Assembly (NCBI GenBank): GCA_022985045.1
Contig: CM040971.1
Span: forward strand, 16,374,625-16,438,624
DNA: 64,000 bases
Source: Macadamia tetraphylla
Lineage: Eukaryota; Streptophyta; Magnoliopsida; Proteales; Proteaceae
Direction of reading: 5' to 3'
The first letter of the stretch is position 1. Every line of letters begins with the position of its first letter. This document shows positions 33,621 through 45,347 of the stretch, in pieces. Under the pieces are notes generated by a model that made no database searches, was not told where the DNA came from, and was given only the letters and a program-made list of their open reading frames with translations. The position numbers were made by a program, and so were the translations under genes.

Positions 33621-34177
33621 CAACATGACATGCTCTGTCATACTAACCAGTCACCAGTGTTTTGACTATAACTTTTTGGTCCGACCTTGGATTGACTTGA
33701 GATCAGTTGCGTTGGAATCACAACTCAATTTCCTACAGCTTCTATGAAGGATTCATCTCCTAATACTAATCTTAAGATTCCCTAAAGTACCCTTAAGTCA
33801 GGTTACTGTGTGTTCCATGCCACTTAGTGACTTTCCATACCTGATCAAGGCATGCTCTATGGTCATTCTAATATGATGTAATGCACATGCATGAGGTGAG
33901 TGCATATAAGTAGGTGGAAATTACAAATTACATTGTAAATAACTTAATCTATCCTAGTGATCTTCTTCTTCACTTGAATCTTCCATTCTTTGGCCCTTCA
34001 TCTTCTTTCCTTCTTGTTTGTTGTTTCATGTCTTTAAGCTTAGCTTCGTGTCTTGATTCGACCTTCGATCTTCTAAGGGTTTCTTCAAGCTAATCACACT
34101 TTATCAATCAAGTTAAAGATGTATGTTTGTTTGTTAACACCAAAACATGGCAAGGAGTGTGGACATGTTTCCCAACA

Positions 34178-34806
34178 AAGGCCAGTACAGAAGTAGTAGC
34201 AGGTACATTTTAAATTAAGAATTTCCTTATATTAAATATGGATGACCTGCTAAAATTATATGCATTGTTACACTAGGTATCCTACCCATATCAGGCATAC
34301 CAGCCTATGTTTTATTCGATTCAGGAGCTACTCATTCATTCGTATCTAAGAGATTTGTAGAGAAACTGGGGATGCCACCCAGGATCCTAGATCACGGAAT
34401 GATTGTTAGTATGCCTACGGGTAAAGTTACACAGTTGAAGGAGTTGTATGGGCCATGCCCAATGGAAATTAGTGGAAAGAATTTTGAGGCACAACTCATT
34501 AAGTTCAATATGCAGAATTTTGATGTTATACTGGGTATGGATTGGTTGTCGGCTCATCGAGCTAATGTGATGTGTGCTGAAAAGCTGATTAGGGTGACAG
34601 ATGATGAAGCGAAAGAATTGGTATACCGAGCAGATAAAATGAAACGGGTGAGGAAGGTCCTTGTCTCCGCTCTTCAAGCGATAAAGTTGTTGGAAGACGG
34701 CTGTCAGGGTTACTTAGCATCGGTACTTGATGTTGATGCAAGGATTACACCTCTAGAAGAGGTAAAGGTGGTTAAAGAGTTTCCCAAAATTTTCCAGTTG
34801 ATCTAA
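34178..34806 (+). pseudogene. Aspartic protease of element B
   Basis: The active site GIPAYVLFDSGATHSFVSKR starts at 34294. The frame then runs open to 34806, with DVILGMDWLSAHRANVMCAE near 34522-34581, the usual second half of Tekay proteases. A short AT-rich stretch (34210-34270) with stops separates the protease from the coding scrap after the solo LTR. Confidence 0.85.
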
Positions 34807-35640
34807 TGCATTTACCACCTGATAGAGAGTTGGAGTTTGCCATAGATTTGACTCTTGGAGCAGCTCCAGTATCTAAGGCTCCATACAGGATGGCGCTAGC
34901 TGAATTGAAAGAGTTGCAGATGCAGTTGCAAGAATTATTGGAAAAGGGGTTTATTCGCCCAAGTGTTTCACCTTGGGGTGCCCCAGTGTTGTTTGTCAAG
35001 AATAAAGATGGCAGCTTATGTATGTGCATCGATTATCGGGAATTAAATAAGCTAACTATTAAGAATCGGTATCCATTGCCACACATTGATGATTTATTTG
35101 ACCAGTTGCAGGGAGCCAGGGTATTTTCAAAGATAGACCTTTGGTCAGGCTATTATCAGCTCAAGATAAAGAGCGGTGACATACCCAAGACAGCATTTAG
35201 GACTCGGTATGGTTACTATGAGTTCCTAGTGTTATCTTTGGGTTAACTAATGCACCGGCAGCATTCATGGATCTAATGAATCGAGTATTTCAGGATGTGC
35301 TCGATAAATGGGTAATTGTTTTTATTGACGACATCTTGATCTACTCCAAGACCGAAGAGGAGCACACTCAACACTTGAGAATGGTGTTACAGAGGTTGAG
35401 AGAACAACAGTTGTTTGCCAAGTACAGCAAGTGTGAGTTCTGGCTTGAACAAGTTGGATTCCTGGGGCACGTAATGTCTAAGGCCGGAATCGAAGTAGAT
35501 CCTGATAAGGTGAAAGCAGTAGTAGAATGGGAAAGCCCCAAGAATGTCACCAAAATTAGAAGCTTCTTGGGTTTGGTGGATACTAAGGCTTTCATCGAGA
35601 ATTTCCCTAATCTCGCACCAATGACTAAATTAACCAAAAG
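34806..35640 (+). pseudogene. Reverse transcriptase of element B
   Basis: An open frame 34806-35246 contains SVSPWGAPVLFVKNKDGSLC and YRELNKLTIKNRYPLPHIDD. A single missing base near 35239 shifts the frame. 35267-35647 continues with WVIVFIDDILIYSKTEEEH, which holds the catalytic FIDD, and SKCEFWLEQVGFLGHVMSKA. A second small deletion lies near 35575. The RT would otherwise be complete. Confidence 0.9.
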
Positions 35641-36130
35641 GGTGTGAAATTGATCAGCAGAGGAAGTGAGAAGAGTTTTCAGGAATTGAAGAAGAGGTTG
35701 GTGTCGCTCTGTGTTGACCATCCCACAGGCACAGTGGGATGACATCACCGATGCTTCAAAGTTGGTTTGGGTTGCGTCTCATGCAGCGGCAAGGTAATAG
35801 CGTATCAGGTCCCAACAACTAAAGGAGTATAAGAAGAACTACCCACTCATGACTTAGAACTAGCGCATCATTTTTGCCCTTAAGATTTGGCGACATTATT
35901 TGTATGGGGAGAAGTGTGAGATATATAGTGATCACAAAAGTCAAGTACTTCTTCACCCGTATGATTTAAACATGAGACGAGGAGATGGCTTGAGCTCATG
36001 AAGGATTACGATCGCGACATTCAAGATCATCCCGGGAAGGCAAATGTAGTGGCGATGCGTTGAGTCTGAAGGCCAGATCATGTCACTCTCATGCTTAGCA
36101 GTCAGCCCACCACTCGTGTAAGAGGCGATG
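35640..36130 (+). pseudogene. RNase H of element B, many small deletions
   Basis: Next to element A's RNase H the blocks are recognisable (ITDASK, the CHYLYGEKCEIFSDHKSL-like region near 35890-35945, MRRGDGL, KANVVA near 36040). They are separated by roughly ten losses of one to five bases, so no frame stays open for more than about 30 codons. Confidence 0.75.
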
Positions 36131-36239
36131 CTAATGGATGAAGCCCTCTTATATGAAGGAGCAACCTTAGAATTGGAACGTCAACCAGAAAACCTTAAAT
36201 GGTTGACTGTATCCTTGACGGCTCTATAGGTACATCAGG

Positions 36240-37480
36240 CTATTAGGCAAGAGGTAATAATGAAACAACCTTTGGATCCTGAATTGCAGCGGATCAAGGT
36301 TAAGGTTCAAGATCAAAGAATGAACAACCTAGATTTTGTTTTAGCCAGTGATGGGGCATTGATGTTTCGAGGCAGACTGTGTATACCCGATGATTTGGAT
36401 ATACAAGATAAGATAGTGCGAGAAGCACATAGCTCCGAGTACTCACTTCACCCAGGAAGTACCAAGATGTACAAAGACCTCAAACAAAATTACTAGTGGC
36501 CAAGCATGAAAGTCACAATAGCTTTGTATGTGGCGACTTGTCTCACATGCCAGAAAGTAAAAGTCAGAGGCATCGACCTTATGGTACTCTTCACCACTCC
36601 CAGCACGAATGGAAGTGGAGAGGATTACAATGGACTTCGCCACCGGACTACCATGTACACCTAAGGAATGGAGCGATATGGGTGATCTTGATCGGCTTAC
36701 CAAGACCGCTCATTTCATTCCCATCAAGACCAAATTCTCCATGGCCAAACTAGCATAACTTTACATGGACAACATAGTGCGCTTACATGGAGTGCCGGTG
36801 AGCATTGTTTAGATAGGGACCCAAGGTTCACTTCAGATTTTGAAAAGCTTACAGGCCTTGGGATCACAGCTTGAATTTGAGTCTGCCACCTACAGATCGA
36901 TGGTCATGCAACCATACAGATATTAGAGGACATGCTCGGGCATGTACAATGGAGATGAGTGGCAGTTGGGAAGAATATATACCTCTTATGGAGTTTGCCT
37001 ATAACAAAGCTACTAGCTACAATTGGGATGGCTCGATGAGGCGTTATATGGCGAAAGTGCAGAACTCATTTGTATTGGGATGAGGTAGGTGAACGTCGAA
37101 TGTTAGAACCGAGATGATCAGATGACTTATGACAAAGTCGATGTTATTTGAGAACGGATTAAAGACTCATCCAGTTAAAGAGCTATCGGACACCCAAAAA
37201 GACATTGAATTTCAGCCAAGAGAAAAGGTATTTCTCAAGATCTCTCCTACAAAAGGGTTGCAAATGTTTCACAAAAAGGGGAAGTTGAGCCCAAGATACA
37301 TTGGACCATTTGAGATCTTAGCCCGGGTTGGCTCAGTAGCCTACATGCTTACTCGCCACCTTCACTGGGATGTTCATAATGTATTCCATGTATCCATGCC
37401 TAAGCGATCGCTCATGATCCCTCCATGTATTACCAGTGGAGCAGAATACCTTGAAGTGACATGACCTATACAGAGTAGCC
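36240..37480 (+). pseudogene. Integrase of element B
   Basis: The frame 36260-36496 ends with REAHSSEYSLHPGSTKMYKD, the His/Cys zinc region leading to integrase; a TAG replaces the Trp after NY. Core blocks follow in shifting frames: PKDRSFHSHQDQILHGQTSI-type sequence near 36700, and MSGSWEEYIPLMEFAYN at 36955-37005. The C-terminal part 37129-37464 contains VFLKISPTKGLQMFHKKGKL and GPFEILARVGSVAYM. Many one-base deletions break it. Confidence 0.8.
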
Positions 37481-37640
37481 AGCTGAAATTTTGGACCGAA
37501 AGGTGAAAACCCTTCGCAACCGCTCCATTTCTTATGTAAAGGTGCGATGGGCTAATCATTCACTTGAAGAAGCATCTTGGGAGAAAGAGGATGAAATGCA
37601 ATCCAAGTACCCTCATCTATTTGATCAACCAGGTACACCA
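37480..37640 (+). pseudogene. Chromodomain of element B
   Basis: The open frame 37491-37790 begins DRKVKTLRNRSISYVKVRWA, then HSLEEASWEKEDEMQSKYPH. This is the chromodomain carried by chromoviruses at the integrase C-terminus, thought to steer insertion to marked chromatin. This domain is undamaged although the rest of pol is not. Confidence 0.85.
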
Positions 37641-37658
37641 TTTCAAGGACTAAATTTT

Positions 37659-37673
37659 TCAGAAGGGGGTAAA
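37659..37673 (+). other. Polypurine tract of element B
   Basis: CAGAAGGGGGTAAA abuts the TG of the 3' LTR at 37674. Confidence 0.8.
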
Positions 37674-40429
37674 TGTAATACCCTACTTTTTAAACCCGGT
37701 CTGATTACACAGTTGACCCGGTTTAACTATGCAGGACCCAAACCAAAGAGAGTTAGAGCGGGCTCCTTATGGACTACGATGGCAAGGTGACCTTAACACC
37801 GGTGGCCCGACAAGTCCGAGCCGTGCCGAAGAGACAGAGTACCCAAGCCGTGTACATGCACCTATCATAAGGCCATGTCGAGATAAACAGTATTGTAGCC
37901 AGTATATTAAGGTGTATACGTATATTACATCGTATGCCAGGTGGGGTTTATGCGAGGTCTAACTCGTCAAAATCCCAAGTTTTGGCCCTCGGTGATGGAC
38001 AGTGGCGCACCCACCCACCGAGTGACCCATCTATGTGAACTATTTAGTTATTTAAGAAGTATATATATAGCATTTATGATTTTCTTTTCTTTTCCTTTAT
38101 GACACTCAGATCGTTGGTGAGGATAGTAAAGAGGAGAGAGAAAGAAAGGGAAGAAGAAGGAAGAGAAGGAAGAGGAAGAAGAGAAGGATTTCAGCGGCGT
38201 CGAAGCTTGATCTTCCCATTCCGGCGCCGGAAGAGTGATCTTCAACACTAGATCTATATTTAGAGGTAAGCAAAGTTGGGTTCCTTAAACATTCACCATA
38301 CCCAAGTAAAACCCTTGATTCGAGTAGGGTTTCTTGAGATCTTGTAAATCCCCTTTGAAATGATGAATCTAAGGTTTAATAGATGATTTGTGTTGATCTT
38401 GAAGGATTTGAAGAGGTATTGACAAGGTTGGAGAAGCATTGTGGGTTTGAAGTGATCTTGAGGGTTTGAAGGTGTTCTTGAGCAAAGAAGGTAAGATGGC
38501 TTCCCATTCCTTAAATCTAACCTAGATCTAGGTTAGAACCATCCTATAAGACCTTGAAGGTGTGAAGAATGGGTTTGGAAAAGCCCCATTTGAATCCCCA
38601 AAGAATGGAAGAAGTTGGGCAGAAATAGCAAGTTTCCCGCCAAGACCGGTGGGCCAAACCGGTGGGCCATTTGGCCCGCCTGTGAGCACCCGCCTGAGAG
38701 GGTAGGGCCCTCGGGCACAACCGAGGCCAGACCGACGGGCTAACCGGTGGGCCACCCTGCCCGTCGGTCTCAACAGGCCCCCTAGCCCAATCGGCGAGCC
38801 AGACCGATGGGCCAACCCGCCGTCGTCGGCCGTGGGCGAACATGGGCTATCTCGACCCACTGGGGCCCAAATGTGATTTTTACGTCCGATTGGACCCAAA
38901 TTGGACGTGTGACCTTCTTTTAGGATTCTAAACATGATCGTGTCATAGGATCGTGTTAATTTTGATTCCAAAATGGTGAAGTGCTAACCCTAGGTTCACC
39001 AAATCCTACGCATCTCGCACCGGATCTCACCCGTACCGAACGGGAATCCTTGTACACTACAAGTAAGTGGGGAGAGGACGTTTGGCCTTGTTTCAAGGCA
39101 TTGTTTGGCATTCATTTAATTGTATCTAGTCTAGTCATGCCATCATGAATATGCTATGTAGATTAGTTCATCCTCACATTGTTATGCATGTGTGCTATGT
39201 TTACTTTCTAAATGCCAAGTGATGAGATGCTTATGTGATGAATGTTGACATTATTGTGCATAATGCATTAATAGACTAGATGCCGCAGTCAGCTTGAAAA
39301 CGAGTGCATTGGTGGCCCGTGGTATGGGACGTGGTGGCACTATGCAATCGTATTATTGTCATATAGGAGCATGCGGTTTAGGATTTTCACCATCCGTTAC
39401 TGACCCTTCCCAAGAGGGTTAAGGTGTTGTTACCATTTGGGGAAGCAGTAGTAGCGGTTGTCGGTCACTGTGGCGGTTAGACTTAACGCCGGGTCATTAG
39501 GACATCGGTAACCCAGTGGTATATTCAAGAGGGCCAATCGTCGCTTTTAAATTGCTAGAGTCAAGACCTTTAATTTCAGTCATTTACTTTTTGTTGAGAG
39601 CCGTGGTGATATGTTTTTACTTTTCCGAGTACTCACGATGGGTTTCTCCGACAGCCCTATGGGCGTATCGCGGGATGGAGTTCACGGCTCGTACCCGAGT
39701 ATACGCGCACTGTGGCTGTAGTAGCACTAAACCAAAGATTTAGTAATGTTGCTTAGGTGGATGTGATTTAAAATGTATTGCATAGCATGTAGTGCATATG
39801 ATTGTGTTTTGTTGTGTGGACTGCTGTGTGGTCCATCTTACCACTTACTGAGCTAGTGAGCTCATCCCACGTGTGCACCCCCTTTTTAGATGATTTTGCA
39901 AGTCATACATCTAAGGAGCACGGGGTGGGTACCACAGTCGAGTTCCCCAAAGATGACTAGTGGGCCCCTGAGGAGTTAGAGCACGGCACTGATTGCTCGT
40001 GTGAGAGTTGTCTCGGGACCCAGCTCGATGCCAAGTGAGCTCCACTTTTGAGGCCGAGTGAGCTCTACCATGTGATGCCGAATGGGCTCAACCCTTGATG
40101 CCGAGATGAGCTCTAGCCTTTGATACCGAGCCGAGCTATGTACTCTGATGATTTTGATGGTTTCCTTTATGTACTTGATATGTGAATTGTACTTTTATTG
40201 TGTAAATATTATGCCTTCGGGCCCACATGTATATAACTATTGTATCACAATTCGGGTATCAAGTATTATGGGAATATTCACAGGTAAACCTAGTCTTCCG
40301 ATGATCTGATAAGTTTTTATTAGTTGTGTGTATGCTGTGGTGGAATACAGTATTAGATGATCCTGGCAGGTTTGGGTTAACCGGTGTTAACCCGGTCATT
40401 GGCCCGGTTCAGTGTGAACGGGTGTGACA
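37674..40429 (+). repeat. 3' LTR of element B (2756 bp)
   Basis: It begins TGTAATACCCTACTTTTTAA and ends GAACGGGTGTGACA. It is colinear with the 5' LTR over its full length, but there are many losses of one to a few bases in GC-rich parts (for example near 37800, 37940, 38750-38850, 39420-39680 and 39900-40100). Confidence 0.95.
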
Positions 40430-40434
40430 TTACT

Positions 40435-40690
40435 GGTCGCAGAAACAAGGTACAGGAAGATGGAAAATGTGGCATACACCCTCATGATAGTGGCAAGAAA
40501 GCTAAGACCCGATTTCCAATCACACAGGATACGTGTGCTCACGGGCCAACCCCTGAAGAAGATACTGCAGAAGCTGGATATTTCTAGCAGGTTGGTGAAG
40601 TGGGCTATAGAGTTGGGGGAATTCGACATCCAATACAAACCAAGGACCGCGATTAAAGCACAGGCCCTGACAGACTTCATAGTCGAGATA
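40435..40690 (+). pseudogene. RNase H of element D, part 2
   Basis: After the TSD copy the D frame resumes: VAETRYRKMENVAYTLMIVA, then PLKKILQKLDISSRLVKW and ELGEFDIQYKPRTAIKAQAL. It is open to about 40939. This is the C-terminal half of RNase H plus connection, in the same phase as the part before 25328. Confidence 0.9.
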
Positions 40691-40734
40691 ACGCTCCCAG
40701 ATGAACCACAGGAGCCTACCGAGACTCAGACCGA

Positions 40735-41140
40735 GAAGGCTTGGGTATTGCATGTGGATGGAGCAACTAACAGGACAGGAAGCGACGCAGGAATCATACT
40801 AATTAGTCTCGAAGGATTTAAAATTGAATACGCCCTGCGGTTTGACTTTAGTGCCTCTAACAATAAAGCCGAATACGAAGCACTGATAGTAGGAATTAAT
40901 CTGCCTGACTTTGATGGTATAAGAGCTGGTGGTGCATAATGACTCACAGCTTGTAGTATGACAATTAAATGGTGACTATGAGGAAAAGGAACAAAGCATG
41001 GCCGAATACTTGAAGAAGGTGCTAGAAAAAGTGACTGCTTTCAAGGAATTTAAGGTAAACACAAGTACCACGAGTAGAAAATGCTAGTGCAGATGCACTG
41101 TCGCAATTAGCTACCTCAGACTACATAGAACTAGGATGTT
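40735..41140 (+). pseudogene. Archaeal-type RNase H of element D
   Basis: AWVLHVDGATNRTGSDAGII then ASNNKAEYEALIVGINL are in frame with part 2. They carry the first Asp (VDGA) and the Glu (KAEYEAL) of the active site. After a frame change near 40905, a VHNDSQL-like block near 40932 has the next Asp. It ends near 41140 with NASADALSQLA. Confidence 0.8.
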
Positions 41141-41159
41141 CGGTATATTTTGAGGTATT

Positions 41160-42430
41160 ACCTCAACTAAATACCAAGTGTCCCCAAGAGGTATTGCCCG
41201 TTGATGAGAACAACCTTAGCTGAATGGATCCCATAGTAAAGTGCTTGAAGGAGGGAGTGTTCCCAAAGGATAGGGATGAGGTAAGGAAGGTAGGAATAAG
41301 ATCAGCATGGTTCCTACTAAAGAACAAAACGCTATACAAAATAGGGTTCACTACTCCATATTTGAAGTGCTTGGACCCTAACGATGCCAAACATGCTCTC
41401 AAAGAGGTGCACAAAGGAATATGTGGCCAACATCTGGGGGCTCGGGCCTTGGCACATGGCTAGGCCTCTTCTGGGCAACCATGAAGAAAGATGCCGAGGA
41501 ATTCATCAGGAAGTGTGTGAAGTGCCAGATGTTCCCCCCGTCCCTCAACAACATGCCACCAAGCTTTTCTCCCTATCAAGCACTGTACCATTCACCATAT
41601 GGGGAATGGACATCTTGGGACCATTCTCACTGGCTACGAAGCAAAGGAAATTTGTTGTGGTGATAGTAGGCTACTTCACTAAATGGGTAGAAGCCGAAGT
41701 ACTGGCCACAATAACAGAAAAGAATGTGCGGGATTTCTTCAAAAGGGCAGTGGTCTATCGATTCGAGATCCCCAGAGTCATAGTGACAAACAACAGAACC
41801 TAGTTTGCCAATCCAACTTTTGTCTCATTTTGTGAAGCCCTCGGAATTAAGCATAAGAAGACATCCATCAGTTATCCCCCGACCAACGGACTGATAGAGG
41901 TAACGAATCATATATTACTCAAAGGGATAAAGAAAAGATTGGATATGCAAAGGGACTATGGGCTGAAGAGCTACACAGCATCCTTGGGGCTTATCAAGAA
42001 CTGAAAGGTCGGCCACCAGAGAAACACCCTTCAATTTAACTTACGGCACATAAGTTGTACTCTCAGCTGAGATCGGTGTTATGACCCACCGAATTCAGTA
42101 CTACGATGAAGGAAAAAACAATGAGTCACTTCAGGCCAATCTAGACCTCCTATATGAAGTGTGAGAATACTCGTACGAAAGGATTGCAGCTTACTAGCAA
42201 AAAGTAGCAAGGCATTACAATTCCAAAATCCGAAGAAACGAGTTCAGAATGGGAGACCTCACTTTAAGAAGAGCAAAGGTGTTGGACCTGAAGCATCAAG
42301 GGAATTTAGCCCCAAAACTGGGAAGGACCCTACAAAGTCACTAGGATAATATGACCAGGCTCCTATCACTGGAGACTATGGGGGGAGAAAGGGTAACCAG
42401 GTCATGGAACTCGAAGAACTTGAGGAAATT
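41160..42430 (+). pseudogene. Integrase of element D, catalytic Asp changed
   Basis: The zinc region is near 41400-41550 (EVHKGICGQHLGARALAHG, then KCVKCQMFPPS). The core begins WGMDILGPFSLATKQRKFVV at about 41599. The second catalytic block reads IVTNNRT where active enzymes have SDNGT, so the middle Asp of the DDE triad is Asn. A TAG follows directly. The C-terminal part (42190-42430) has ARHYNSKIRRNEFRMGDL and SWNSKNLRKFYQ. Stops and frameshifts are frequent. Confidence 0.85.
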
Positions 42431-43299
42431 TTACCAGTAGCAATAGCTTATGCACATTTACTTTATTTTAAATTCTCAGTAATTATCATTTCTTAGACAT
42501 AATTTGTAGTTTCCCATCCCCAAGCGTTTCAGAGGATTTTTATTAAAAGAAAAAGAAAGCTAATCCACGGCAATTAATTCTAGATAATGGCTACTATTAA
42601 AGAATATACCCTCGGCTGGGAGCTTGGAACAATGCCGAGCAAACCTGACCGAAGGACCTCCTTCGGTCGGGAGCTCAAGCCAAGGTCGAGTGACATAACT
42701 GAGGCCACAACTTGATCCCACACTTTGGGAACTTCCTTCGTTCACAGGCTTAGAGATAGCCAAAGGGTTCATCCGAAGTCGCGCAAAAGAGGGAGAAGAC
42801 TGTCAATATAACAAGTACCTTTCAACCTTCGGACAAGACAAATGCTTCTACGGCCGAAGCCGAAGGACAACATAACACGTAAAAAAAAAATACTTGGGTA
42901 GAAGCTTCGGCCTTCATGCCACGGCCATCGGGCCAGAAACAAACCTTGACCATCCCTAGATTCGAGACTAATCATTGGGATTGCGAAGAAGGAAAAAGCA
43001 AAGGGACTATGAGAAGAATAGAGGGAAAAGGATTCTCATTCATAAAAAAGGCCCGAAGGCCAAAGTTACATAGCAATGCCCAAAGGCGAAAAAGAAGTTA
43101 CAAAAAAAAGGGGAGCTTCACAGAGAGTCGGACGGCAGAGTAGCCTCGTCCGTGTCCCTGGTAGAGACGTCTCGATCAGAGCCGTCATGGTCAGGGGTCA
43201 AAGGAACCTCACGGTGCAGCTAAATCTCCTCATCACCGCTCACCTCCTTATTAGCCACTTCGGTTACGCTGGGGCTTCTTCATCACCTTCATCCTAAAA
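42431..43299. other. Spacer of element D between integrase and antisense gene
   Basis: Mostly non-coding. Two or three copies of the GC-rich unit (CCGAAGGACCTCCTTCGGTC and similar) lie at about 42599-42710. A second GC-rich stretch is at 42840-42940 (TTCGGCC.TCATGCCACGGCC). The 42916-43299 open frames on both strands are not convincing. Confidence 0.4.
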
Positions 43300-45135
43300 A
43301 ATTAGGCCACTCCCTTCAAGGGAAATCTTCGGATGAAGTTTGAGTATCCAGTCTTGAACCTCGGTAGCACCTATGGTTTGCTCGAGAGCATCAGTGTGCT
43401 TGACCTCCTCCCGAAACTCCTCAGAGCTTTATATTGTCCGACCCCTTGGGCGTCGGCCTCCCGGAGCTTAGCCATCACATTAGCCTTCAGCTCCGAAACC
43501 TTACGGTCGAACTCCTAACATGCTTGGAGAAGGTCGGCTTCCAGATGCTCCACCTTCTCCAGAAGGACAAAATATTTGTTCTCTAAGGTCGACTTCTCGC
43601 GTTATGACGCCTATAGTCCCTAGCCAGCACCTCGGCCCGGATCGTCATCTAGGCCACCTGGTTCTGGGCCTGAACGAGATTCACACTTGGACAAATGCAA
43701 GAAAGAAAAAGAGGCAAAATAGTAAGATGAAGTCTGAAGGATGAAAGTTACACCTGTCATAAAAATACAAGTGTTGGTGAACATGGCCGCAGTCCCTTGG
43801 CTCTGAGCATCAATGGCATCCCTCAGAAGGTTTCCCTTCTGCACTAGCTCATGGGCTACCCGCCTAACTAAGGTATCATCCTCCTTGACAGACCATCGGG
43901 GGATGAAGCCAACCTCGGTTCGGCTTCGACTTACCCCGGGGCTTCGGAAGTCGGCCTCCGGAGAAACTACTCGAGGAAGTGGTGAGATGCGACTCGGGGC
44001 AGCAAGGGCCTGTGTTCGGGGTAGGGTCGTCGACCCTGGATTTCTTCTTTGAGGGAGCCTTTGAGGTTGAAGCCCCCCTTTTCTTCTGCTGCAAGAGTTG
44101 TGCCCTAGCTTCCTTCGCCTAAGCCTGCCTTTGAGCGGTAACAGCCTTTATCTTGACCCTAGTAAGCTGCACTGCAAAAGAAAAAAAAAAGGGAAGGAAG
44201 AATTAGCACGAGGCTCGAGGGTCCAAAGCCAGAGCAAATTCGGGCAGGCCAGGACTCACCTAGGCTAACCTCGAATCGAAACAAGACGACGTCCGATTGA
44301 AGGCTATCAGACTCAATTGACGGACTCCGAGGCTTACGTTTGGCTAACGCTAAAGACTCCTCGTCTGCCCCGAAGAGGGCTGGTGTAGAGTTCACATCCT
44401 TTAAATCAGGGATGTCCAAGACATTGCCGAGGGGAAACCCCTTCGATGATCTCACAAAGAACTTGCACTTCCAACCGTGGATCGATGTAGGATACCCATT
44501 CAACAACCTAATGTCCTTTCGAGGGCTGAAGTATTACTAGCTCGAGTCCCCCTTATTGGCACCGAGGGACAGACAGTCGAGAAAGGGAGGAAGGGAGATA
44601 GGTCTCCCAATCCGAGAGAAGTAAATAGTGAAGCTGAGGATTTGCCGCCCCCATTCTGGGTCAATTGGGTGGGACAGATACCGTAGTGCCTAAACACTTG
44701 GCCGAAGAAGGGGTGAAGAGGATGCCGAAGCCCAGCCTTAAAGGCATCTTGGTAGAAACAAAGTTCCCCGGGGTTCCTATAGCTAGCCCTACCTGAGGGC
44801 TTGGGACCCGAAGGACGAACTCGTCCAGAATACTTCAGGAGGCCCTAAGCTCATCGAGCTCATCCTCGGTCAAGGTAGACACTATTTCCCTAGCCTCAAT
44901 GGCAAGGGATTCGTTCGTCTAAGCTCGGGATTCAAGAACCCCTTTCTCTAATGTCCTCACCATTTAGACCCTCTACAGATTCACAAAGTGTCACGTTGGA
45001 GGAAGAGGTGCGAGCTGAAGGAGACTCAAGAGATGAATCTAAAGACACCCCTCGGACACGCCCTGGGCTACAATTCCTAGGGTTAGACACAGTCCTCTCT
45101 AAGGACAAAGATCTGCTACCAAAGAAGCTGGACAT
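43300..45135 (-). pseudogene. Antisense gene of element D (putative gypsy-type transposon domain)
   Basis: On the minus strand it starts at ATG 45135 (MSSFFGSRSLSLERTVSNPR), with a Ser-rich leader. After a stop comes the family core at about 44800-44640: GELCFYQDAFKAGLRHPLHP, then FFGQVFRHYGICPTQLTQN. This is the pattern of Pfam 'putative gypsy type transposon' (Transposase_28). It continues at 44506-44260 with LNGYPTSIHGWKCKFFV and a predicted intron. A Lys-rich QKKRGASTSKAPSKKKSR block follows at 44094-43876, then an Ala/Glu/Leu-rich, probably coiled-coil end. Several stops and shifts are present. Such ORFs are recurrent in Tat elements; function unknown. Confidence 0.7.
44172..44259 (-). 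other. Predicted 88-bp intron in the antisense gene of element D
   Basis: On the minus strand the donor is CTAG|GTGAGTCC. The acceptor is a polypyrimidine run, TTTTTTTTTTCTTTTGCAG. Splicing here would remove the hydrophobic read-through tail of the preceding frame. This supports transcription of the opposite strand at some time. Confidence 0.5.
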
Positions 45136-45243
45136 AGGAATTTACTTATGATGACAATCAAGAAAACCGAAGATGAAAGAATGGAGACGAGGCCGAAGGA
45201 CGATGGCTCTAATAGAGAAGTAAAACCAAAATAAAGGATGGCA

Positions 45244-45255
45244 CTATATATAATT
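45244..45255 (-). promoter_or_regulatory. Putative TATA box of the antisense gene in element D
   Basis: AATTATATATAG on the minus strand, about 110 bp upstream of the antisense ATG at 45135. The matching position in element C also has a TATA run. Confidence 0.45.
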
Positions 45256-45347
45256 GAGGAAGCGAAGGTCCAACTCCTCGAGGTCATTAATGACCAAGAC
45301 ACGTCATCAGGGGGGCTTCCCAAGGACCAATCAAGTCTGCCACATGC

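Larger units (their letters stand above)
32747..34177 (-). mobile_element. Solo LTR (1431 bp) nested in element B
   Basis: Read on the minus strand it begins TGTTGGGAAACATGTCCACA and ends AGGTTATTTCA. Near-identical 5-bp repeats flank it, AAGGT at 32742-32746 and AAGGC at 34178-34182 (one mismatch). Removing it restores homology to the gag-protease spacer. On the minus strand a TATAAATA promoter motif lies at 33409-33402. No internal retroelement sequence or second LTR is present, so it is probably a solo LTR left by recombination. Its family is not clear to me. Confidence 0.8.
25333..40429 (+). mobile_element. Element B: Tekay/Del-type Ty3 chromovirus inserted in element D
   Basis: It has two LTRs (25333-28099 and 37674-40429) with TG...CA ends and identical 5-bp target repeats TTACT at 25328-25332 and 40430-40434. 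The internal order is tRNA-iMet primer site, an antisense ORF, gag with zinc knuckle, protease, RT, RNase H, integrase, chromodomain and purine tract. The chromodomain and RT place it with the Tekay/Del chromoviruses, near element A. A solo LTR at 32747-34177 interrupts it. At 15.1 kb it is long for its group, because of 2.76-kb LTRs, a 3-kb leader and the solo LTR. Confidence 0.95.
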
